A DNA stretch of 20,374 nt from an uncultured Eubacteriales bacterium (GTDB lineage Bacteria; Bacillota_A; Clostridia; Oscillospirales; Oscillospiraceae), in assembly GCA_900319835.1 (NCBI GenBank), contig ONPY01000039.1:1-20374 (forward strand). Reading direction: 5' to 3'. This document shows positions 8,332-15,779 of this stretch, piece by piece (position 1 is the first letter of the stretch; each line of letters begins with the position of its first letter). Made by a program: the position numbers and the translations under genes. The notes beneath the pieces are model-generated. The model had not been told where the DNA came from. It made no database searches and saw only the letters and a program-made list of their open reading frames with translations.

Positions 8332-9837
8332 ATGAAAACGTATGGCATCCCGTCTGTCTCCGCGCTGCGGGAGGAAGCGGCGCACTGGCGCGCACCCTTT
8401 TTCACGGCACTTGTCGTGGGGCTGCTGGCCCACGGATACGCCTTCTTTAACAAGCTGGTCAACCACGATGAGATCGAGTCGCTTTTCGGCAAGGGCGCCA
8501 CGGTGACCTCCGGCCGCTGGGGACTGGAGCTGGTGAAGATCCTTTTCCCGGATTGGTCCATGCCCTGGATCTACGGTGCAATCACCCTGCTGCTGATGGC
8601 GGCGGCCGTCTGCGTGATGCTGCGGCTGCTGCAGATCCGCTCCAGAGCGCTGCAGATGCTGCTGGCGGCTTTGGTGATTTCCTTCCCCACGCTGACGGGG
8701 AACTTCTGCTTCATGTTCACCAGCGCCCCCTACGCCTGGGCCTTCCTGCTGGCGGTGTTCGCGGCGGCGCTGTTTTGGGAAAAGCGCCCGCTTTCGATGG
8801 CCGTGGGCCTTGTGCTGCTGGTGCTGGCTCTGGGAATCTATCAGTCATATATCGCCGTGGTGGCGAGCCTCTGCGTTTTAAAGATGATGGCGGAGGCCAT
8901 GGATGCCGAGCGCCCCGTCGGCCGGATCGTATTGGACGGCGTCAGGGCTCTGCTCTGGATGTCCGCGGCTATCGCGGTCTACTACGCGGCGACCCTGCTG
9001 GCCTTCCGCGTGACCGGGGCGGCGTTCAACACCTACGTCACGGAAAACGTCAACGGCAGCGTGAGCATGCTCCGGCGTGTGCGCATGGCCTATGACAATT
9101 TCCTCTATATCTTCACGTTCCGCAATTTCTATGTGATCTCCTCGGAGCTTGCCCGCTATCTGCATCTGCTGCTGGCGGCGGGGACCGGGCTCGGCATGGC
9201 GGTTCTGGCCGTGAAAAAGCGGAGTCTGCTCCACGCGGGGCTGCTGGTGGTGCTCGCGGCGCTGCTGCCGCTGAGCATCTGCTGCATGTTCCTCATCATG
9301 TCCAAGCAGTCCATCCACACCCTGGTGATGTACAGCTTCACCGCGGTCTACTTTCTCACCGCCCTGGTGCTGGAGCGCCTGCCGGGCACATGGGGTCGGC
9401 GGAGCGGGGCTCTCGCGGGGGTTATGCTCGCGGCAGTGGTGCTGAGCAATGTATACTTTGCCAACATGACCTATCTGAAGCTCCAACTCCAGTATGAAAA
9501 CGCATACGCTTTTTATACCGTGCTGACAGCCCGGCTGACCTCGCTGGAGGGCTTTGACGAGCACAGCCGCCTGGCCTTTGTGGGCCGACAGGAGACGCTG
9601 CTGCACCGGTTCCCGGAGCTTGACACCGAGCTTCTGATGGGCCCCAGTCCGGATCTGGTGAACATCTATTCCCGGGAAAACCTGCTGCGCTATTACCTGG
9701 GCTTTGACGTGCCCTTTGCCTCTCAGGAGGACTGCGCCGCCCTGGAAAACGACCCCGTGGTACAGGCCATGCCGGTCTACCCCTATGAGGGGTCGGTCAG
9801 AAAAATCGGAGATCTGATCGTCATCCGACTGGGATAA
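8332..9837 (+). CDS. Membrane glucosyltransferase, Glucos_trans_II (GtrII-like) family
   Basis: The 501-residue protein has about ten membrane segments. The N-terminal signature FFNKLVNHDEIESLFGKG (38-55), followed by TSGRWGLE (59-66), is characteristic of Glucos_trans_II proteins, whose members include phage and bacterial glucosyltransferases that add glucose from a lipid carrier to surface polysaccharide. The roughly 100-residue C-terminal soluble part (about 395-501) is less conserved. The start at 8332 is chosen because GGGAGGA lies 6-7 bases upstream; an in-frame ATG at 8275 would overlap the previous gene and lacks a ribosome binding site. Together with the preceding GT-C protein and the following lipoprotein, it suggests a surface-glycan modification unit. 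Acceptor and sugar are not known. Confidence 0.8.
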   Translation: MKTYGIPSVSALREEAAHWRAPFFTALVVGLLAHGYAFFNKLVNHDEIESLFGKGATVTSGRWGLELVKILFPDWSMPWIYGAITLLLMAAAVCVMLRLLQIRSRALQMLLAALVISFPTLTGNFCFMFTSAPYAWAFLLAVFAAALFWEKRPLSMAVGLVLLVLALGIYQSYIAVVASLCVLKMMAEAMDAERPVGRIVLDGVRALLWMSAAIAVYYAATLLAFRVTGAAFNTYVTENVNGSVSMLRRVRMAYDNFLYIFTFRNFYVISSELARYLHLLLAAGTGLGMAVLAVKKRSLLHAGLLVVLAALLPLSICCMFLIMSKQSIHTLVMYSFTAVYFLTALVLERLPGTWGRRSGALAGVMLAAVVLSNVYFANMTYLKLQLQYENAYAFYTVLTARLTSLEGFDEHSRLAFVGRQETLLHRFPELDTELLMGPSPDLVNIYSRENLLRYYLGFDVPFASQEDCAALENDPVVQAMPVYPYEGSVRKIGDLIVIRLG

Positions 9838-9848
9838 GGAACGAAAAG

Positions 9849-10490
9849 ATGAAAAAAGCTGCGATCACTGTCCTGTGCCTTCTGATGGCCTGCGTATCCC
9901 TTGCCGCCTGCGGCAAAGCCAGGCCGGAAAAGTCGGTCCTGACCGTGGAGACAAAACCCACGGCCGCGCCCTCCGCTCCGGCGGCGAGCGAAACGAGATC
10001 AAGTCTTGCGGGTACGTATTACGGCTGGTGGCACATCAACCACACCAGCGGCGACTGGGCCCACATGTACGGCTACTGGTGGGACTGCGCCGCCTGGGTG
10101 CAGGAGACCGCGCCCGGAGAGTACAGTCTCACCCTCCGGGATGAGGACATGCTGGAGGGGATGACCACCGCCTGGGCCGCCCTGCGGGAAACAGACGGCG
10201 GCCTGGTCTGCACGGAGGGGCGACTTCTGGACGCGGCTTTGGAAGAAGGGGACTGGACCGTCAAGCGCACGGAGGACGACTGCGGAACCCTGCTCACCAT
10301 CAGCGGCAGGTATAACGCGGTCAACAGCAAGGGCGCCTTTTCCTATGAGTTTTTCCTGCGCCCCTGGGGCAGCCGCTGGCCCGAAAAAGAGGATGAGCTG
10401 CCCTACCATTACAAGGACTGGTATCTGCCCCTGATCGAAGCGGGGAAAGAGATGCCAAGCTCCCTCTGGAATGAGAACGGAAAGGATTGA
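9849..10490 (+). CDS. Predicted lipoprotein, tryptophan-rich, unknown function
   Basis: The 213-residue protein begins with a lipoprotein signal peptide: MKK, a hydrophobic core (4-18) and lipobox L18-A19-A20-C21. A Pro/Ala/Ser/Thr-rich spacer (about 35-52) separates the lipidated cysteine from a compact domain with many aromatic residues (YYGWWHIN near 57-64, MYGYWWDCAAWV near 73-84, and DWYLP near 192-196). I recognise no enzymatic motif. It is predicted to be anchored to the outer face of the cytoplasmic membrane. The gene starts 11 bases after the glucosyltransferase and ends six bases before the dipeptidase, so it is co-transcribed with both. A substrate-binding or cell-envelope accessory role would fit the context but is not shown. 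Confidence 0.75.
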   Translation: MKKAAITVLCLLMACVSLAACGKARPEKSVLTVETKPTAAPSAPAASETRSSLAGTYYGWWHINHTSGDWAHMYGYWWDCAAWVQETAPGEYSLTLRDEDMLEGMTTAWAALRETDGGLVCTEGRLLDAALEEGDWTVKRTEDDCGTLLTISGRYNAVNSKGAFSYEFFLRPWGSRWPEKEDELPYHYKDWYLPLIEAGKEMPSSLWNENGKD

Positions 10491-10496
10491 AAAAGC

Positions 10497-11462
10497 GTGA
10501 GAGCATCCTTTGTCGATCTGCACTGTGACACCCTGCTGACACTCCGGCAGGAGCACTGCGGCCTGGAAAACGCACCCGGCCATATCAATCTGAAAAAACT
10601 GCAGCAGGGCGCCGCCCTGCTGCAGTGTCTTGCCATCTTCATTCCCGACCACGAGGACGCGGCGGAATACGGCATTACCGAGACGCCCTGGGCGTTTTAC
10701 AACAGCCAGTACGCGCTGTACTGCCGGGAGATGGAACGCCTTTCGGATGCGATCCGCCCGGCGCGCAGCATGGCGGAGATCCGCCGGAACGAGGAGGCGG
10801 GAGTCGTCTCCGCCCTGCTGACGGTGGAGGACGGCGCCTGTGTGGAGGGAAAACCGGAGCGCCTGCAGATGATGTACGAGCAGGGCGTGCGGCTGCTCAC
10901 CCTGACATGGAATTATGTTAACTGCTTTGGACACCCCAACTCGCCGGACCCGGACCTGCACAAGCTGGGGCTGACAGAGTTTGGCAGGGAGGCTGTGCAG
11001 GAGATGAACCGGCTCGGCATGGTGGTGGACGTGTCCCACCTGTCCGAGGGCGGATTTTGGGACGTGGTGCAGGAGAGCCGGGCCCCCTTTGTGGCCTCAC
11101 ACTCCTGCGCGCGGGCCCTCTGCGACCACAGCCGCAATCTCACGGACGCACAGCTCCGAGCCCTGGGAGACGCGGGCGGCATCTGCGGTGTAAACTTCTG
11201 CTCCTGCTTTTTAAAACCCGACAGTACCCATACGGAGAACGCGGACATCCTGCGGCACATGGCCCATATCGCGGACAAGGCCGGGATCGAGGCGGTGGCG
11301 CTGGGCTCGGACTTTGACGGAATCGACTGCACCCTGGAAATGGGGGACTATACGGGCCTGCCGCATCTGGCGGAGCAGATCGCCGATCGCTTCGGCTACG
11401 ACGCGGCGGACAAAATTTGCCGGGACAACGCCCTGCGGGTCCTGGCAGACGCGCTGAGGTGA
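10497..11462 (+). CDS. Membrane dipeptidase (peptidase M19, renal dipeptidase family)
   Basis: The 321-residue protein carries the zinc ligands and catalytic residues expected from the M19 family: H9 and D11 in DLHCDT, E111 in LLTVEDG, H181 in VDVSHLS, H202 in VASHSC and D272 in GSDFDG. Their order and spacing match human DPEP1 (H20, D22, E125, H198, H219, D288). Known function: a binuclear-zinc hydrolase of dipeptides, often accepting D-amino acids at the C-terminal position. No signal peptide is seen, so the enzyme is likely cytoplasmic. Translation starts at GTG 10497, with AAAGGA ten bases upstream overlapping the end of the lipoprotein gene. The next gene begins four bases after the stop codon, so the genes are translationally linked. 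Confidence 0.92.
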   Translation: MRASFVDLHCDTLLTLRQEHCGLENAPGHINLKKLQQGAALLQCLAIFIPDHEDAAEYGITETPWAFYNSQYALYCREMERLSDAIRPARSMAEIRRNEEAGVVSALLTVEDGACVEGKPERLQMMYEQGVRLLTLTWNYVNCFGHPNSPDPDLHKLGLTEFGREAVQEMNRLGMVVDVSHLSEGGFWDVVQESRAPFVASHSCARALCDHSRNLTDAQLRALGDAGGICGVNFCSCFLKPDSTHTENADILRHMAHIADKAGIEAVALGSDFDGIDCTLEMGDYTGLPHLAEQIADRFGYDAADKICRDNALRVLADALR

Positions 11463-11466
11463 GAAC

Positions 11467-12513
11467 ATGGAGTACGGAAGCATCTTTGAGACCGGCTCCA
11501 ACGCAGCCTTTGCCCGGGCGGGGAGCGGGTTTCTCCGCGCCGACTGGCAGCTTTTTCGCAGCGGGCGCGACGCCATGAAGGCCCTGGCCCGCGCGGCCGG
11601 ACGCCGGCGGGTGCTGCTGCCCGCCCTCTGCTGCGAGTCGATGCTGGTGCCCTTTGCCCAGAGCGGCTATGAGCTGGTTTTTTACCGCCTGCGGGAGGAC
11701 CTGCGCGGCGACGAAACAGATGTGCTGAATAAACTCCGGGATGGGGACATGTTCCTCTATCTGTCCTATTTTGGCGTCAAGCCCTTCTCCGATGCCTTCT
11801 TGGAAAGCCTGCGGGCCGGCGGAAAGAATCTGCTGCTGGCGGAGGACCGGACCCAGGATCTGATCGTGCCGCGCCCGGAGGACGGCTTCCAGCCGGACGC
11901 CATGGTGGCCAGCCTGCGCAAGTGGGCGGCGCTGCCGGAGGGCGGGGTGCTCCAAAGCGCGCTCACGCCCGGCCCGCTAAGAGAGGACAGCGCCTTCGGT
12001 GACCGATGCCGCGAAGCCCAGGAGGAGAAGAACCGATACCTGGAGGACTGGGAGCCGGCGCGCAAGCGGGCGTTCCTCGAATTGTTCCGCGGGGCGGAGG
12101 CGCTGCTGGACACGGGCGGCGAGCCTGTCGCCATGAGCGGGCGCTACCGCCAGACAGCGGAAGGACTGGACTTTGACGCCATCTATCGGGCGCGGCGGAT
12201 AAACCTCCTCCACTTAAAACAGCGGCTGGAGCCGCTTGCCGCTTCAGGACGTCTGCGCTTTCCGGGCGACAGTCCCGAAAACAGCGCGCTGTATCTGCCG
12301 ATCCTGCTGGAAGACCGCGACCGCGTGCAGCGGGCCATGGCGGAGGAAAAAATCTACTGCCCCGTGATCTGGCCCGAGCCGGAAGCGGCGGCGGGCGTCT
12401 GCCCGGTGAGCCATGCCGTGACAAAGCACATGCTGGCTCTGCCGGTGGATCAGCGCTATGGCGAAAAGGAGATGGACTTTTTCGCCGCGACTCTGGAAAG
12501 AATACTGGAATAG
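11467..12513 (+). CDS. DegT/DnrJ/EryC1/StrS-like PLP-dependent protein, divergent
   Basis: The 348-residue protein has the layout of fold-type I PLP enzymes of the DegT sugar-aminotransferase group: SGRDAMKALARA (32-43), RVLLPALCCES (48-58), a FLYLSYFG strand (96-103), LLLAEDRTQDL (122-132) and MVASLRKWAALPEGGVL (146-162). By analogy to the EDAAQ and K-(x)n-GEGG motifs, D127 would face the pyridine nitrogen, Q130 would stack near the cofactor, and K152 would form the Schiff base. This mapping is inference. The protein is shorter than most DegT enzymes (370-400) and its motifs are weak, so substrate and even activity are uncertain. It sits between an M19 dipeptidase and a tRNA deacylase in one operon, which gives no clear pathway. 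An alternative is a non-catalytic relative. Confidence 0.6.
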   Translation: MEYGSIFETGSNAAFARAGSGFLRADWQLFRSGRDAMKALARAAGRRRVLLPALCCESMLVPFAQSGYELVFYRLREDLRGDETDVLNKLRDGDMFLYLSYFGVKPFSDAFLESLRAGGKNLLLAEDRTQDLIVPRPEDGFQPDAMVASLRKWAALPEGGVLQSALTPGPLREDSAFGDRCREAQEEKNRYLEDWEPARKRAFLELFRGAEALLDTGGEPVAMSGRYRQTAEGLDFDAIYRARRINLLHLKQRLEPLAASGRLRFPGDSPENSALYLPILLEDRDRVQRAMAEEKIYCPVIWPEPEAAAGVCPVSHAVTKHMLALPVDQRYGEKEMDFFAATLERILE

Positions 12514-12524
12514 GAAGAAAGAAT

Positions 12525-13085
12525 ATGGTTATCAATCCGAAGCTGTATACCGGCCGACCCGAGGAGCGCCGCATCGACAAGGAGGAGCGCTGCTATGATC
12601 TGCTGGATTCCCTGAGCATCCCCTATGTGCGGGCCGACCACGAGCATGCCGACACCATCGAGGCCTGCCATGAGATCGAAAAACTGCTGGGCTGCGAGAT
12701 CTGCAAGAATCTGCTGCTGACCAACCGGCAGATGACCGAGGTCTACCTGCTTCTCATGCCGGGGGACAAGCCCTTCAAGACAAAGCTTCTCTCCAAGCAG
12801 ATCGGCTCGGCGCGGCTGAGCTTTGCCAGCCCCGAGCAGATGCTGCGGTACCTGGACATCACCCCGGGTTCCGTCAGTGTCCTGGGACTGATGAACGACA
12901 AGGAGGGCAAGGTCCGTCTGCTGATCGACCGGGATCTTATGAAGCAGGAGACCATCGGTATGCACCCCTGCATCAACAGCTCTACTCTGGGCGTGGGGAC
13001 AAAGGACCTGCTGGAAAAGATTCTGCCCGCCGTGGGACACGAGCCGACCTTTGTGGAGCTGCCCTGGAACCCGGATGAGACATAA
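12525..13085 (+). CDS. ProXp/YbaK-family aminoacyl-tRNA deacylase (PrdX-like)
   Basis: The 186-residue protein belongs to the YbaK/ProRS-associated editing domain superfamily. Visible motifs are ICKNLLLTN (59-67) with a lysine (K61) at the place of the functional lysine of ProXp-ala, KPFKTKLLSKQIGSARLSFA (82-101), ITPGSVSVLGLMND (112-125) and the GMHPCINSST loop (145-154) that corresponds to the GxxxP substrate loop. Known function of the group: trans-editing hydrolysis of mischarged tRNA, often Ala-tRNA(Pro); the Clostridial member PrdX has been linked to proline metabolism. The exact substrate here cannot be fixed by sequence. The ATG follows a GGAAGAAAG ribosome binding site 11 bases after the preceding stop codon. 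The next small gene starts one base after its TAA. Confidence 0.85.
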   Translation: MVINPKLYTGRPEERRIDKEERCYDLLDSLSIPYVRADHEHADTIEACHEIEKLLGCEICKNLLLTNRQMTEVYLLLMPGDKPFKTKLLSKQIGSARLSFASPEQMLRYLDITPGSVSVLGLMNDKEGKVRLLIDRDLMKQETIGMHPCINSSTLGVGTKDLLEKILPAVGHEPTFVELPWNPDET

Positions 13086-13086
13086 T

Positions 13087-13263
13087 ATGATTGACATAAA
13101 ATTGGAAACAGCCCGGCGGGAACAGCGCCCGGAGGAGAGCCGCCGCCGGCTCTTTGAAAAGCAGAAGGCCATGCTGGATCTGTTTTTGGAAAAGGGCGCG
13201 ATCTCCCGTGCCCAGCACGACAAGAGCCTGGGGGACCTGAGAGAGAAAATGCACATCGGCTGA
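13087..13263 (+). CDS. Small charged protein, 58 residues, SHOCT-like
   Basis: The ATG at 13087 lies one base after the deacylase stop. An in-frame ATG at 13051 would overlap that gene and is disfavoured. The 58-residue product is highly charged, with a predicted N-terminal helix (residues 6-22, rich in Arg and Glu) and the segment MLDLFLEKGAISRAQHD followed by KSLGDLREKM. The short helix-turn-helix shape, in which a helix is followed by a GxIS turn and a second helix, resembles SHOCT oligomerisation domains. I do not recognise a specific family or function. The upstream ribosome binding site (GGATGAG) is only moderate. The gene is probably translated by coupling to the deacylase gene and is followed 19 bases later by the SRAP gene. 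Confidence 0.65.
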   Translation: MIDIKLETARREQRPEESRRRLFEKQKAMLDLFLEKGAISRAQHDKSLGDLREKMHIG

Positions 13264-13282
13264 ACGGATACAGGAGGCGACT

Positions 13283-13855
13283 ATGTGCGGGAGATACTAC
13301 TACAGCGACAAAGGGGCCGACAGCAAGAACGAGGTCCTCATCGCCATGATGGAAAAGTACTACCGCGGAAAGTATAAGACCGGGGAGATCTTCCCCGGGG
13401 ACACGGTGCCCGCAGTCATCGAGCAGAGCGGCAGACTGGTGCCGGTTCCGGCGACCTTCGGCTTTCCCGGCTTCGCGGGCGGCAAGCTGCTGATCAACGC
13501 CCGGTCTGAGACCGCGGCGGAGAAGTCTGCCTTTTCCGAGAGCCTGCGGCAGCGCCGCATCATCCTGCCGGCCAACGGCTTTTTTGAGTGGAGCCGGGAT
13601 GAAAAGAGAGCAAAATATCGCTTCTGCGTGGACAGCGCTCCCACCATCTATCTCTGCGGGCTGTATCGGCTTGTGGACGGCACACCCCATTTTGTGATCC
13701 TCACCCGGGCGGCCAACGACTCCATGCGCCCTATCCACGACCGCATGCCGGTCATCGCGGGCGAAGAGCAGGTGCGGCCCTATCTGACGGATCGCGAGGC
13801 GGCGATGGAGATCATCGCCACCACATGCCCGACGCTGACGCGGACTGCGGTTTGA
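13283..13855 (+). CDS. SRAP domain protein (YedK/HMCES-type abasic-site shield)
   Basis: The 190-residue protein starts MCGRYYY, so the catalytic cysteine is C2 after methionine removal. The other SRAP residues are present: N72 and R74 in INARSET, E102 in ANGFFEW and H152 in IHDRMPV. Known function: covalent thiazolidine crosslink of Cys2 to an abasic site in single-stranded DNA, protecting it from breakage. It is shorter than E. coli YedK (222 residues), as often in Firmicutes. AGGAGG stands seven bases before the ATG. It is the last gene of the long + strand operon; no lexA-like box was recognised upstream, so SOS control is not shown. The next gene starts 133 bases later. Confidence 0.95.
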   Translation: MCGRYYYSDKGADSKNEVLIAMMEKYYRGKYKTGEIFPGDTVPAVIEQSGRLVPVPATFGFPGFAGGKLLINARSETAAEKSAFSESLRQRRIILPANGFFEWSRDEKRAKYRFCVDSAPTIYLCGLYRLVDGTPHFVILTRAANDSMRPIHDRMPVIAGEEQVRPYLTDREAAMEIIATTCPTLTRTAV

Positions 13856-13924
13856 AGCGTCCGAAAACCGGCGGAGCGACGCCCCGTGAAGAAAAAAGGC
13901 GGAGGGAACCGCGCTGCACTGCAA

Positions 13925-13944
13925 CTGTCAAGAAAAGGTGACAG
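13925..13944 (+). repeat. Small inverted repeat in the gap before the phosphatase gene
   Basis: CTGTCA (13925-13930) and TGACAG (13939-13944) form a 6-bp inverted repeat around an 8-base loop in the 133-base gap between the SRAP and phosphatase genes. It has no T run and is too short to be a good terminator; it could be a weak operator or chance. The rest of the gap shows no clear promoter. Confidence 0.3.
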
Positions 13945-13988
13945 GAAAATAGATCGTCAAAAACGAACTGTCTGCAAAGGAGAGAGAA

Positions 13989-14717
13989 ATGAGACTGCTG
14001 CTGATTCGCCACGGGGACCCGGACTACGTCCATGACGATCTGACCGAGACCGGAAAACGGGAGGCCGCGCTTCTGGCGGAGCGCATTGCCCCTCTGCCGG
14101 TGCGGGATTACTTCGTCTCGCCCCTGGGCCGGGCAAGGGCCACGGCGGCGCCTACCCTGCAAAGGGCGGGGCGGCAGGCCGCGGAAAAGGACTGGCTGCA
14201 GGAGTTTTCCATCCCCATCGCGAGGCCAGACGTCCAGGGCTTGAGCCGGATCCCCTGGGACTGGCTGCCGGCAGACTGGCTGCAGGATGAACGGCTGCGC
14301 TCGGCGGAGCGCTGGCAGGAAAATGAAATCATGGCGGCGGCCCATGTGGGCCAGGCTTATGACCGCATCGTCACCGCCTTTGATGCGCTGCTCGCAAGCT
14401 ACGGCTATGAGCGGGAGGGCTTGGTCTACCGTGTCAAGCGCCCCAACCAGGATACGCTGGTGTTCTTCAGCCACTTGGGGCTGAGCTGCGTACTGCTGAG
14501 CCATCTGCTCAACTGTTCGCCCATGGTCCTCTGGCACGGCACGGCCCTGGCCCCGAGCTCCGTCACCACCCTCTATACCGAAGAGCGGCGGCCCGGTACG
14601 GCAGCTTTCCGCGCCGCCTCGATCGGGGACGTGTCCCACCTGTACGCCGGGGGCACGGAACCCTCCTTTGCCGCACGCTTTTGTGAGGTTTACGGCAACG
14701 GCGACCGTATTGACTGA
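13989..14717 (+). CDS. Histidine phosphatase superfamily protein
   Basis: The 242-residue protein starts MRLLLIRHGDPDY, the RHG signature that holds the phospho-accepting histidine (R7-H8-G9). SPLGRARATA (44-53) supplies the second arginine (R48). FFSHLG (159-164) supplies the second catalytic histidine (H162), and an acidic residue near E72 is a candidate proton donor. The family (phosphoglycerate mutase/phytase-like) includes mutases and many broad phosphatases; the substrate cannot be assigned. The length is slightly more than the usual 200-220, with an inserted tryptophan-rich stretch around 88-110. An AAAGGAGAGAG ribosome binding site precedes the ATG. It pairs with the next gene, which starts 15 bases after its stop codon. 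Confidence 0.88.
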   Translation: MRLLLIRHGDPDYVHDDLTETGKREAALLAERIAPLPVRDYFVSPLGRARATAAPTLQRAGRQAAEKDWLQEFSIPIARPDVQGLSRIPWDWLPADWLQDERLRSAERWQENEIMAAAHVGQAYDRIVTAFDALLASYGYEREGLVYRVKRPNQDTLVFFSHLGLSCVLLSHLLNCSPMVLWHGTALAPSSVTTLYTEERRPGTAAFRAASIGDVSHLYAGGTEPSFAARFCEVYGNGDRID

Positions 14718-14732
14718 AAAGGAGAAAACGAT

Positions 14733-15182
14733 ATGTTAGCCAATCCCGAAGCGTTTCGCACCGTGGAAGAGGCCCTGAAGGCCATGGGGGTACTGGAAAA
14801 GTTTGAAAAGGAAAACGGCCCGGTGCTGGGCCGGGCCATGATCACCCTCACCGAGATCCCGGAGAGCATTCCCGTTCAGCGGCAGGATCGGGAAAACCTG
14901 ACTGCCTTTGAGATCAGCTTCGATTTCTGCAATGTTGCCCTGGGCATCGCGGTGGATGTGAAGAAAAAGACGCTGGAGACCAGCGTGTGGGGCCGCAGCC
15001 AGACCCCGGGCGCCGAACGTCCCGCCCAGGAGTGGGTCAAGTTCTTCCTGAACACGCTTTTTGAACACATCGGGGACGACGGCAGTTTCGGCATCCCCAT
15101 GTATTCCTTTGTCAACAACACCAGCGACTTTACCGCCGTTCCCGCGAATCTTCCGCCCGAGGCGGTCACAACAGAAAACTAA
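14733..15182 (+). CDS. Hypothetical protein, 149 residues
   Basis: I do not recognise this family. The 149-residue soluble protein has no signal peptide or membrane segment. It has a predicted helical N-terminus (about 8-30), a central beta-rich part (about 45-85, ending LETSVWGRSQT) and a helical stretch EWVKFFLNTLFEHIGDDG (about 106-123), then a disordered tail. There is no obvious cofactor or nucleotide motif. AAAGGAGAAAACG gives a clear ribosome binding site 6-7 bases before the ATG. The gene lies 15 bases after the histidine phosphatase and the two are likely co-transcribed; a terminator follows its stop codon directly. Its partnership with the phosphatase is the only functional hint. 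Confidence 0.7.
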   Translation: MLANPEAFRTVEEALKAMGVLEKFEKENGPVLGRAMITLTEIPESIPVQRQDRENLTAFEISFDFCNVALGIAVDVKKKTLETSVWGRSQTPGAERPAQEWVKFFLNTLFEHIGDDGSFGIPMYSFVNNTSDFTAVPANLPPEAVTTEN

Positions 15183-15183
15183 A

Positions 15184-15211
15184 GAGGCAGAGCCGCGGCT
15201 CTGCCTCTTTT
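15184..15211. terminator. Terminator between two convergent genes
   Basis: A perfect 11-bp stem (15184-15194 with 15197-15207, GAGGCAGAGCC) is followed by TTTT on the + strand. On the minus strand it is followed by TTTAGTTTT. It lies between the + strand hypothetical gene and the minus-strand Rrf2 gene and probably serves both; the + strand direction has the better T run. Confidence 0.85.
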
Positions 15212-15223
15212 ATCCGGTATGTC

Positions 15224-15628
15224 TTATTTTTGAATCAGATCGGCCAGCGTCTTGCTGTCCAGAAATCCATTGATCAGCGTGTCCAGCTCCTTCCAGAGGG
15301 GGAGCGTCTGGCAGTTGCCCGCGCGTTCACAGGGGCGCGCGCCCTTTTCCAGACAGGCCACCGGGGCCAGGTCACCCTCTGTCAACCGCAGGATCTCCCC
15401 AATGGGATACTCCTCGGGATCGCGGGTCAGCCGATAGCCGCCGCCCTTTCCGCGCAGACCCTCCACCAGCCCGCCGTCTACCAGCAGGGGGAGAATCCGT
15501 TCCAGATACTTCAGGGAGACTCCTTGGCGCTGCACCACTTCCTTCATGGCCAGGTAGCTGCCGTCCGAGTTCTCGGCAAGATCGATCATGACACGCAGAG
15601 CATAACGTCCGCGGGTGGAAATCATCAT
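15224..15628 (-). CDS. Rrf2-family transcriptional regulator with IscR-type cysteines
   Basis: The 134-residue protein has the Rrf2 winged helix: MISTRGRYALRVMIDLA (2-18), MKEVVQRQGVSLKYLERIL (28-46) and the wing GLVEGLRGKGGGYRLTR (53-69). Three cysteines, C92, C100 and C106 (spacing C-x7-C-x5-C), match the Fe-S cluster ligand pattern of IscR and related sensors. Such proteins sense iron-sulfur status, oxidation or nitrosative stress and repress or activate Fe-S assembly genes. The start is placed at 15628, with GAGG nine bases upstream; an upstream in-frame ATG at 15676 adds 16 residues without family support. No isc/suf gene neighbours it on this window, so its regulon is unknown. It is transcribed alone from the minus strand and ends at the shared terminator. 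Confidence 0.88.
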   Translation of the reverse strand: MMISTRGRYALRVMIDLAENSDGSYLAMKEVVQRQGVSLKYLERILPLLVDGGLVEGLRGKGGGYRLTRDPEEYPIGEILRLTEGDLAPVACLEKGARPCERAGNCQTLPLWKELDTLINGFLDSKTLADLIQK

Positions 15629-15679
15629 AGCACACTGCCTCACTTTCACATGATAGGATATGCTTTCTCTTAACAAATA

Positions 15680-15689
15680 TAGTATACTA
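15680..15689. promoter_or_regulatory. Palindrome over the -10 of the Rrf2 gene
   Basis: TAGTATACTA is a perfect 10-bp palindrome that contains the -10 element of the Rrf2 promoter. Its position would suit autoregulation by the Rrf2 protein itself. Binding is inference; the site does not match the E. coli IscR type-1 or type-2 consensus closely. Confidence 0.35.
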
Positions 15690-15710
15690 CAGCGGCAGCA
15701 GAAAAGTCAA
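15681..15710 (-). promoter_or_regulatory. Promoter of the Rrf2 gene
   Basis: On the minus strand TTGACT (15710-15705) and TATACT (15686-15681) are separated by 18 bases. Transcription should start near 15674, about 46 bases before the start codon at 15628. Confidence 0.7.
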
Positions 15711-15731
15711 TTATTGGAAATCCGTTTTCTG

Positions 15732-15761
15732 AAAAAACACGCAGAGCAAAAGCTCTGCGTG
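15732..15761 (-). terminator. Terminator of the 4,6-dehydratase gene
   Basis: A perfect 10-bp stem, read on the minus strand, pairs 15761-15752 with 15747-15738 around a 4-base loop and is followed by six T residues (A run 15732-15737 on +). It lies 18 bases after the dehydratase stop codon. Confidence 0.85.
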
Positions 15762-15779
15762 CTTTCCTGTCCGTGTAGC

